A stretch of 16,859 bases of DNA from Acanthaster planci (taxonomy: Eukaryota; Echinodermata; Asteroidea; Valvatida; Acanthasteridae). The position numbers and the translations under genes were made by a program. The stretch lies in NCBI RefSeq assembly GCF_001949145.1, contig NW_019091412.1:571388-588246 (forward strand). The letters are read 5' to 3'. This document shows, one piece after another, positions 9,850-16,859 of this stretch; position 1 is the first letter of the stretch, and each line of letters starts with the position of its first letter. Below the pieces are notes generated by a model, which saw nothing but the letters and a program-made list of their open reading frames with translations, was not told where the DNA came from and searched no databases.

Positions 9850-9859
9850 CATGTACATG
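9850..9859. repeat. Perfect palindrome CATGTACATG
   Basis: This is a self-complementary 10-mer continuing into TATGTAT. It is another member of the ACATGT family. Confidence 0.6.
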
Positions 9860-10094
9860 TATGTATCGGTGCCAATTAAGGTGTCACAGAAGCACAAATA
9901 TGAATTCCCGATGTGAGCATTCTGACATCCTTGCATGTAATTGAATATTCATTTCATCATAGGAAACCGAGTTTTAGTCATAAATTCAAAAAGATCAGAT
10001 GTGCTACAAGTGTACATATGAGTATGCATGTGTTTGATATTACTTAATAGTTTTGGGTGAGATCTTCTGTGTGTTTTACAAATATTGTTTACCA

Positions 10095-10126
10095 CTTCTT
10101 GAAATAAAAGTCTTCTTGAAATAAAA
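10095..10126 (+). repeat. Tandem duplication, two 15-bp copies with a 17-bp period
   Basis: CTTCTTGAAATAAAA occurs at 10095-10109 and again at 10112-10126 with no mismatch. The separating bases are GT. The exact identity suggests a recent slippage event. Confidence 0.85.
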
Positions 10127-11197
10127 TTGTCTGTTTTCATATGAATCCTTGCAGTTACAAAATACTTCATATGTCACTTGGTGATCACCTTGTGATTGGT
10201 GGCTATTTTTTTTATTTCTTTCAATGTGTTACAGTTTTTAACTGAAGTTTCGACAATTCATCACTGATGCCCACTCATAAAATTTCTTGACAGGCCACGA
10301 CAGAAGAGGTGTCTTTTACACATGAGTGGTGAAGCGCAAGATTTTTTTCCTTTTATGGCAAGGCTTAGGTGCTAAAAACTAGACTTATTAATCAGTCATG
10401 GTACGGTGCCAGCTGACAGATCGGTTGCCACACTGACTGCACTATTTGTTGCACTTCTGTTCCCGCCCTCGTTTGCCCCAATTGAGCGCAAGCAGGGGAA
10501 CTGCCTTGCCCTGCCATCTCCCCACTACCTCTCTCCCCCTCTCCCTCGTCACCAACTCAAGGGACCCATCCAGCCGGAAAGTAGTGGGGGAAATGTTTTT
10601 TTTGTTTCACTGCCGGATGGAAGTTGGTGAGATTATAGGCCGAGAGAGCCAATAAATAAAGGCAAGCTTTTGAACTTTGCCATTGTGCGGTTGTGGATTT
10701 CTATGCGTATTATATCCTGCTGAGCATTTGTTACTCTTAAATGGGTTAAGCATTGTCACCACCGCACACTATGTCAATGACCGTTTTGGCGATGTAGAGG
10801 CTGGCATTCTCCCCCCTCCCCTTTACTCTCTTTTCAGGTCGTTCCTACGGTATATTGATGAAGCATGTTGGTCTAGTCATTACTCCTAAAGTTAACCATT
10901 CACCATTCTCTTCCGCATATCCTATCCATTACTCCTTGGGCTCTGATGCCAGGGGTGTCTTGACTCAGGCTGTTTGTCGTCGGATAGAGGAAAAAACACT
11001 GAGATACTACCGTCCACGGAAAACTCAAGATCAATAGATCTTAATGAACATGCATAACTACAGTACCTTTCTCTGTTAGACTGGAGAATTTCTGCAATGC
11101 TGCACTAGTTTGGTTTTGTTCCTGGTAGTTTAGTGAATTTTGTGATTACTTATTGCGATTAGCAATTCCAAGGTTGAGATTTCTCAGTTATTTAGCT

Positions 11198-11237
11198 GAT
11201 TTCAGCTTTTTTTTGTTTTGGATTTCAGCTTTTTTTC
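11198..11237 (+). repeat. Tandem duplication GATTTCAGCTTTTTTT, 23-bp period
   Basis: GATTTCAGCTTTTTTT occurs at 11198 and 11221, each followed by further T-rich sequence. A looser third TTTTCAGCTATTTTT follows near 11308. Slippage in a T-rich intron-like tract is the simple explanation. Confidence 0.75.
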
Positions 11238-11435
11238 CTCACTAACTGTGTACAAAAGTATGGGAGATGTTCACAGTTCAGCTTCTTGATGCCTTTTTTT
11301 TTTATGTTTTCAGCTATTTTTATCATTGGCCAATCTCACTCCAGCAGTTCAGTGTACAGTGTATATGAGCGAATTTAATTCCCAGAATGACCAGACAAGG
11401 TTAGCCTTCATGATAGCCGCTCTTTAGATCTAGAG

Positions 11436-11504
11436 TACATGCACATCACACATCAATTGACACCTGTACTAGTGTGTATCTGATTATGCATGATACATGC
11501 ACAT
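11436..11504 (+). repeat. Direct repeats TACATGCACAT
   Basis: The 11-mer occurs at 11436-11446 and 11494-11504. The intervening sequence includes TGCATGATACATG. This is a short local duplication or part of the general ATG/CAT-rich palindrome class. Confidence 0.6.
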
Positions 11505-12005
11505 GAACATGTAACTCATTTTTTAAGTGGCAAGCGTATAGTCCAACATTAGCAGAAATTTGGCTTACCATATGTGTTGTCCTTGCCATTTTGAAGTTCC
11601 CAGTTCACTATTACAATGTATATGTGTCAACAAATTTTGGGAGGGAGCCATATTAATGACATTTCTTCTTGGCTCCATTCCAGCCTCACAGACCCCTCTC
11701 TAGCCAAGCCTCTCAATCCATTCTTCGGTGCAGGTTGTCAGCTCTTTTATCCTTTAGTCTTAGAACTGTCAAAGGAAAGTCCTGAGGAAGTGTACTCCCT
11801 ACCCCACTACGCAAGAAATGCATGTATGATGTTTCTGCTTTGTCTTCGAGAGTGTGCCTTCCCATCTGCCCCTCCCCCATGTCCACTTTTTATCAGAGAG
11901 TCCACCTTCCACCCTCCTGTGTGTGTCCTTCCTTCATTCTTCACTCTGAGCCTTCACTTTCCGGACTGCCCCAACTTGGTGCAGGGCGTGATGTGAAATA
12001 CTTGT

Positions 12006-12019
12006 TGCATGTACATGCA
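12006..12019. repeat. Perfect palindrome TGCATGTACATGCA
   Basis: This 14-bp self-complementary sequence is related in core to the ACATGT palindromes but has GC-bearing ends. Confidence 0.75.
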
Positions 12020-12129
12020 GGAATGCTTTGTGCCTGGGGTTGCCGCCCATAATGAGATCTGACAGTATCAGGATGCCCGTTCTTAATCTGCTTGTCAAAT
12101 TCAGCTCCTTAGATCACTCAGGGAGGTGG

Positions 12130-12147
12130 TTTTTTTTTGGGGGGGGG
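12130..12147 (+). repeat. Homopolymer junction T9G9
   Basis: Nine T are followed directly by nine G. The reverse-complement type of junction, C12A9, is found at 13845-13865. Confidence 0.85.
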
Positions 12148-12906
12148 CTGTTGCTGTGATAGTAACAGCTGCAACGCTTTTGTTAAACGTTGGTTTCAAC
12201 GTCAGGCTTACAATACATGTATGCATAGTATCAGAAAAGGCTTTCAAATATGGGTTTGAGCATGGCCAAGGGATTGGTTACCGGTAAGTCCCTGAGTGGG
12301 ATCCATCACTGCAGTTGCTAACCATTGTGCTTCTGTGCACCCAGGAGAGAATGAGCGCCAAGGAGCAGAGGTTTACTAGGAGTCAGGCTAACATGTGTTC
12401 ACATCAAAGCATGCTTAGACATTACATTAGTAGTGTTAATATTAATATCACGATGCCGGTTCTTCACCTGCCGCTGTGCTCACTGAGGTCTGTGCTCTGG
12501 GTACTTAGCAGAGTCTGAACCTGCTCCTTCTCATTTACAAGTGTAGCCACCTCAACCCTTTGCTACATTTATATGTCAATTCAATTTTTCAACAGGTAAA
12601 AGACATCTGTCTCGTCTCTTACGCTCTGCAGCCACACTCTGTTCATCTTCAGCAGTTTTCAATGATTCACATCCTCCGACTGTGACACTGTATGAGCATG
12701 ACAGTTATTTTTGAGATGGTCCACTGTGATAAAGACATCCAAAAATTAATGTCTCTGTAATGGAAGCTCTTAACCAAGAGTTCTTCACGCTGAAGTGCTC
12801 ACTGATAAAAATGGCAGTTATGTTAAGGGGACTTTGGACGCATGTAGAAAGTACATGCACCCTCGAACACATAAACCCATTAGCCCATTTTGATAGTGCA
12901 CTTGCA

Positions 12907-12920
12907 CCTCTAGAGGGCGA
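12907..12920 (+). promoter_or_regulatory. CTCF-like core motif
   Basis: CCTCTAGAGGGCGA agrees with the CTCF core consensus at 12 of 14 positions, differing at positions 3 and 14. It lies in ordinary non-coding sequence. Confidence 0.25.
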
Positions 12921-13808
12921 GTTTCCTTCTTTTCATCTTTCCATGCCCACGATACCACGCCCATTTTGGAGGCTACTCTCTCAAGACTGTGTTTCTTATG
13001 CCAAGAATGTGGGGTTTGGTGTGTGTTTTGGAGGAGGAGTGACATTTGTGTTACAACTTTCTTCTAATCTGTTGTCTTGCTTTGACCGAATATTGCTTTT
13101 AGGCAGTGTTCATTACAAAAAAAATACAAATTATTCCAGCAAGCTGGGAAGTTGACTTGGGTGGCCAGTACATCTCATAGGAACACACTTGTACACAGAT
13201 GAATGGGAGGTGGTGATGTTGCTCCAAAAATACTAGAAGAGTAGGGGCAGTCTGAGACCACCCCCATCCCTTCTCCCACCATTGTCTTATAATTCATGGA
13301 AGCCTTGGTTCCAATCAAGCGCCATTTACATGTGCATGTAGGAGTGTCTTGCGTGACACGTACACTGTACCTTACATCATGCATTGGCACACCTGCACAG
13401 CGACGAGGTAAGACATCTGTACCAGCAAGCTGCAGGTTGTGGATTTAGAGTTCTATGTGAGTAAGCTTGGAAGTTCTTCCTCGCTAGTTCTCTAGAAACA
13501 CTGAGTAGGCAACATTACCATGGTAAAGGGCCAACTTTTGTTGTTGTGTGATTATCGCATACCAGTCAGCGTAATACTTCAATTTTCAAACCTGTAGCAC
13601 GACTTACCGGTATAAGCTAGTCCCTTGAAACGATTCCCCTCTCCCATCCACGCTACCCCCGTCCCTTTCCCTTGTGAAGTGTTTGTTAGTTTGGGCTACC
13701 TCTGACTCTCTCTACACATGTCCACGATGATTGATACTGTGTTTAGTTTCCTCATTTGGTGTTTCCCGGTGACTTCAAAGTGCAAAGAAAACACCCCAGC
13801 ACGTCCTG

Positions 13809-13865
13809 AGCTGAGCTGAGCTGGGCTGGCTGGCATAGTAGCTTCCCCCCCCCCCCAAAAAAAAA
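13809..13865 (+). repeat. GAGCT pentamer repeats followed by C12A9 homopolymer junction
   Basis: Three GAGCT units are followed by GGGCTGGCTGGC, then twelve C (13845-13856) and nine A (13857-13865). CTGGCTGGCA at 13826-13835 has an exact inverted partner TGCCAGCCAG at 13909-13918, so the homopolymers lie in the loop of a possible fold-back. Confidence 0.75.
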
Positions 13866-13979
13866 GAAATGAGAGAAAAAAATCCCACTTATAAATCAGC
13901 TTCTGCATTGCCAGCCAGAGCCAGCCATGTGGAACAAATAGTACTACATCTGGGTAGTTATTAATACCAGAAAATACAT

Positions 13980-13995
13980 TGTACAGTACTGTACA
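13980..13995. repeat. Perfect 16-bp palindrome TGTACAGTACTGTACA
   Basis: The sequence is fully self-complementary. It is one of the two longest perfect palindromes I found in the window, with 1413-1428. Confidence 0.8.
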
Positions 13996-13999
13996 TGGG

Positions 14000-15096
14000 G
14001 CCACCTCAAAAATGCAGTGCTCTTGACTGCTCCAGGCACGAGGCACTTCATTTCCAATGAAGAGCAGAACCACAGATTCCATTCCTCCCTCTGGTCATAA
14101 ACCTCTGTCATGCCAAGATCTGGGGGTTTTTTTGGGTTTGGTTTTGTCTTGTTTTTTTTTTCAGAAGGGAGAGGGGAAGTGTTTTTCCACAAATTGTTTC
14201 ATCATGTGGCTTTGATTTGCATTGTGTTTTAACAATGGTGATGATGATTGTTTGTCAAAACACGTATTAGTACTCTGTGATGTGTTGTACCTTAACATCC
14301 AGTTTCAGGGTGTTCGAGATTTTCAAAGCTCAATACTTAATCTATTTTGAAGTTGGCCACAGTACTCTTGTTTTATCTTGTTTTTTGCATTAAAGCCACT
14401 ATTCAAATGGATAAATTGTTATATAATAATGTATTACAACTCTCTCATGTAAGGCTATGGACTGCGTGCTTCCTGGCTATGACTTCACACAATGCCAGTA
14501 GCATGCCTTTATTGAGTAGCCACTGCTACCATTTAGATAGAAATGAGCGTGTCATACCTGTTCTGGCTTTGCCTCCAAGATGGTTGATCAATCGATGTCA
14601 TTTGTTTGACATATGTGTAAGGTGTCATTCTGTGCTGATGATTTTTGCAGTCTTTTTCCAGGAATTAGTTTGGTTGTTTCTTGGTGATTTTTGTTCATCT
14701 ATTTGAATTTGGCAAGAATGAGCCAGTAGGGTATTCCAACAATGCATGCCAGAATGAAGCATGTCTGAGGTTATTGGGATGTGCATCTGAGGTCTGCCCT
14801 ATCAGCATGGCCCTATGCAGAGACTCACACAGTCTGCTTTTTTCCCGAATGACCTTGCATTTTGTGCTGTACTGAGCTGAGTCATTAGTGGCCAAGCACT
14901 CAAATTCCCCAAAACAATTCACAAAATATAGGCCTCTACAGTCGACCCTGTTTGTGGTGAGAAACACCAAAATGCACCCCAGTCCAATCGAGTCACGCAC
15001 ACAAAAAAACCACAGCACACGCAGTCCCGGTGACGCTCATCCCAATATTGGGAAAAATTTGGAATTAATCTTGAGAGCTTGTCTTTGTCATCACAG
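14000..15096. other. Non-coding stretch upstream of the candidate exon
   Basis: A T-rich run ending TTTTTTTTTTCAG at 14163 is a strong-looking acceptor, but all frames after it close before a usable donor. Frames at 14347-14706 plus and 14695-15018 minus have no recognisable domain. If the exon at 15097 is real, this is its upstream intron. Confidence 0.5.
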
Positions 15097-15165
15097 GGTC
15101 AGATGAATGGCGCAGCATCAGCCAAGGGGGACAGCAAAGCGGTAGCCAAGGCGCTCAGTAAACCA
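15097..15165 (+). CDS. Candidate small internal coding exon (69 nt, phase 0-0), product not recognised
   Basis: This is the only block in the window with a convincing pair of splice sites around an open frame. The upstream side ends in a pyrimidine-rich run and CAG (TTGTCTTTGTCATCACAG, ending at 15096). A TTAAT branch-point-like sequence lies about 30 nt before that. The downstream side is CCA followed by GTAAGTATG, a near-consensus donor. The block is exactly 23 codons long. Only the phase-0 frame is open, because the other two hit TGA near the start and TAA near the end. The peptide starts GQMNGAASAKGDS and ends in ALSKP. It is rich in Ala, Lys and Ser with no hydrophobic core, as expected for a flexible linker or an alternatively spliced insert. 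Base composition is more GC-rich than the flanks. I do not recognise a family. Removing or including it would keep the reading frame. Without a homologue or RNA data it remains a prediction. Confidence 0.55.
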
Positions 15166-15171
15166 GTAAGT
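15166..15171 (+). promoter_or_regulatory. 5' splice site (donor) of the candidate exon
   Basis: GTAAGT, continuing as ATG, directly follows the open 69-nt block. It matches the metazoan U1-binding consensus at every intronic position. The exonic side is CCA rather than CAG, which is slightly weaker. It pairs with the acceptor ending at 15096. Confidence 0.5.
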
Positions 15172-16559
15172 ATGGACATCTTTAAACTTGAACAACAAAG
15201 TTGTCAGAGAAAATTGTGAAGTCATTAACTGTGAACAGGTGGGGCTGGTTTGTGGGTTGGCTCTTGTCCTTAAACAGATGTATGTTCATCGTCTACTTGA
15301 CTGTTGAAGATTTTCTTCCAAAGTTCCTATCTAAGAATTACCTAATTTCTCAAAACTTGCCAGTGCTGACAACTCTTTCATCAGCTTCTCTCTTGATCAG
15401 AGTTGAGATTTGTCAGAATTTTTCCTCATTTCAGGATTTTGGAACTATGTCTTAATAAGTTGAATATTATTGTGAGTTTACCATTTACATATAAAACTTG
15501 ATATAGAACACAAGAAATGGATAGTTTAAGGGTTGGCTTATGGTCAAATTCAAATATACACCATAGACCTATTTGTTGCAGTTGGCCTTCTAAAAACTCT
15601 GGTGATTAGTTCCTCTAGTCTCACCATTGTGGATTCATCAAGAGGATAACACCAGATCCCCTACCCTTGCCATGAAGATATCAAGTTGTTTTGTCCACAT
15701 GGTGCTATTAAAATGTTAGCACAGGAATTTGGAGCTTCGTGTATCCAAACCTAAAATACTTGAGGATTTACCACCACACCAGAATCACACAGCCTGTATT
15801 CACTCGTTGATTGAGGTTATGTCAGTTTGTCTCCGGTGTAAATGAGGAATTTCAACGACATTTCAATTTGGTTTTTTGTCTCCTGCCTCTGTCGTCATCT
15901 CTGTCAACATTTGGCTATTTTGTTTTCCAAGTCCGGTTTTTCCATCTGGGTTAATATGAAGTCCATGCACAACTATCTCTTGACATATGGCATGTGCGTG
16001 TTGGTGTTACTGCCCGAGGGCTCTGTGCGTCTAATCCCCCATCCTTCAGTGACCAATAGCCCAAGGGGGTTTCACGGAAGCATTCTTGATCCCCTAGATC
16101 GCCCAATTGTCCTAGAGGGGAAAGGGGGGGGTCAGTAGTGACAAACTGCTGAAGACCCCCCCAGCCAAATTAGAATTGGTTTCTGTGGACCTTGTGCTCA
16201 GAAGCTAGCTAGGGGGAGGGGGCTTGTTGGGGGTGTAATAATTTGGGCCATTTCATTTGTATACCAGTTACTAGTAAAGCTCTACATGAGTTTGTAAGGT
16301 TGATAGATCAAGTTGTATGAGCCTTCCTGGGTTGACATAACAGTGGATTGGGTTTGGAATCCAAGGTTTGAAGGGGGTCGTTGGCTTTGGCCATCCCGAC
16401 TTGCAAAAAAGGTACATCCCATGTTCACACTGGCTCTTACCCGGCTTTAGATCGTACCTGGATCAGCTGATACAATGTAGGTTGTGGCCTCCCCATTTAG
16501 TGTGGTGGTACCAGTTTATCCCATGTCTGTGCACAATAGTCTATGAGCCCTGAGCTGGA

Positions 16560-16573
16560 CCAAGAGAGGGCGC
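16560..16573 (+). promoter_or_regulatory. CTCF-like core motif
   Basis: CCAAGAGAGGGCGC agrees with the CTCF core consensus at 12 of 14 positions, differing at positions 4 and 5. It points the same way as the 12907 match and opposite to the 5865 match. Confidence 0.25.
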
Positions 16574-16829
16574 TATTTTCCCAGCGACAGAGGCACCTTT
16601 TGAGGGAACTGCACTTTGTTGGTTCACAAACAACTACCGGTATGAAATGCATGCATTATGGTTGCATCGCTACCAGGAAAATGAACACTCCCACAGTTCT
16701 TTTCAACCGAAAAGGGGGTGTTTCTACTCAAGGCGGACAGCAGGTGGGACCTGGGGTCTGATCCTCCTAGCATTTATCATAAAACCTTGCCACGTTAATG
16801 CATCCTGCACCTGTGGCCACCGTGACTTG

Positions 16830-16840
16830 GGTTCAGGTCC
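16830..16840 (+). other. Box-B-like sequence near window edge, possible SINE remnant
   Basis: GGTTCAGGTCC differs by one key base from the RNA polymerase III box B consensus. It follows a CCACCGTGACTTGG context reminiscent of tRNA-derived SINEs. The window ends 19 bases later, and I do not see a clear box A upstream. Confidence 0.15.
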
Positions 16841-16859
16841 CATCAGTTGTTAACAACAT

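Larger units (their letters stand above)
8460..11195. other. Non-coding stretch with pyrimidine tracts, no supported gene
   Basis: The longest open frame of the window (9245-9724, 159 codons) lies here but has no recognisable domain. It overlaps a second plus-strand frame at 9498-9833. Long pyrimidine runs at 9321-9354 and 10517-10549 precede AG dinucleotides and look like acceptors, but only weak donors follow. I treat the stretch as intronic or intergenic. Confidence 0.5.
11505..13800. other. Non-coding stretch with no supported gene
   Basis: Frames such as 11616-11996 (126 codons) and 12760-13155 (131 codons) have no recognisable domain and no convincing splice pair. An acceptor-like AATTTTTCAACAG ends at 12595 and opens a 38-codon frame that ends in a stop, with no AATAAA downstream. 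Donor-like GTAAGT (12284) and GTAAGA (13407) lack a good acceptor. The homopolymer junction at 12130 and palindromes are listed separately. Confidence 0.5.
15172..16859. other. Non-coding stretch downstream of the candidate exon
   Basis: This would be the downstream intron of the candidate exon. It contains a good acceptor-like CCTCATTTCAG ending at 15434, G-rich runs near 16118-16132 and 16212-16235, TACCGGTA at 16635, and a box-B-like GGTTCAGGTCC at 16830-16840 close to the edge. No open frame here is convincing. Confidence 0.5.

Noticed and set aside
10562-10626. 65-nt block after a long pyrimidine tract, before GTGAGA
   Set aside because: The pyrimidine tract is good, but the sequence just before the AG is CACCAACTCAAG, more than one frame is open, and a T8 run lies inside.
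12160-12289. Possible exon from GTAACAG to GTAAGT at 12284
   Set aside because: One frame is open, but the acceptor tract is a G run with no pyrimidine stretch, the block includes an ACATGT palindrome, and the donor overlaps the recurrent TACCGGTA octamer.
12596-12714. Acceptor-like AATTTTTCAACAG opening a 38-codon frame ending in TGA
   Set aside because: It could only be a terminal exon. No polyadenylation signal follows, the peptide is not recognisable, and no upstream exon is visible.
13330-13412. GAG/GTAAGA donor-like site at 13407
   Set aside because: The nearest AGs leave 7 nt or lack a pyrimidine tract. Two frames are open, which carries no information at this length.
14124-14230. 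Strong T-rich acceptor-like site ending at 14163
   Set aside because: Every frame after it closes before a credible donor. The T run is one of many homopolymers in the window.
1-16859. CRISPR array, bacterial operon, phage or rRNA/tRNA genes
   Set aside because: I saw no regularly spaced identical repeats, no gene-dense layout with ribosome binding sites, no conserved rRNA stretches, and no complete tRNA cloverleaf with both boxes.

Overview
The window reads as non-coding nuclear DNA from a metazoan, most likely from inside or beside a large intron-rich gene. Four things argue for this. There are no long conserved reading frames: the longest open stretch is about 159 codons, which is near what chance gives in 16.9 kb. 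Homopolymers and decayed simple repeats are abundant. A small TA-flanked inverted-repeat transposon is present. One short exon-like block has consensus vertebrate/invertebrate-type splice sites. There is no bacterial gene density, and I found no operon, rRNA, complete tRNA or CRISPR array. The many ACATGT/TACATGTA palindromes and TACCGGTA octamers remind me of marine invertebrate genomes (amphioxus, hemichordate, echinoderm or mollusc). That placement is inference from style, not proof, and I cannot name a species.

Layout. Bases 1-1100 hold nothing I can name. Bases 1109-1386 are a degenerate GGTT/GTCA simple-repeat field with fold-back potential, followed by ACATGT palindromes (1413-1522). 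Bases 1523-2700 are unremarkable. Bases 2706-3400 form a strikingly G-over-C skewed field built on a decayed GGGGTAAA..TTGGG minisatellite, and it includes a canonical G-quadruplex pattern. A complete 170-bp pogo/Tigger-like MITE sits at 3862-4031, with TA duplications and near-perfect inverted ends. Bases 4032-5180 are plain. Bases 5180-5640 are more GC-rich and contain a second G-quadruplex pattern. The stretch from 5640 to 15096 is mainly non-coding. It carries CTCF-like motifs, more ACATGT palindromes, short tandem duplications, and mirrored homopolymer tracts (T9G9 at 12130, C12A9 at 13845).

The best coding evidence is one 69-nt plus-strand block at 15097-15165. It is open in a single frame, with a good 3' splice site before it and GTAAGT after it. 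If it is real, the window is plus-strand intronic sequence around a small internal exon, and most of the rest is introns of that gene. I do not recognise the encoded peptide. I see no new multi-gene system here. The most worthwhile leads are the orphan exon, the MITE with its reiterated subterminal motifs, the G-skewed minisatellite relic, and the dispersed palindromic motifs.
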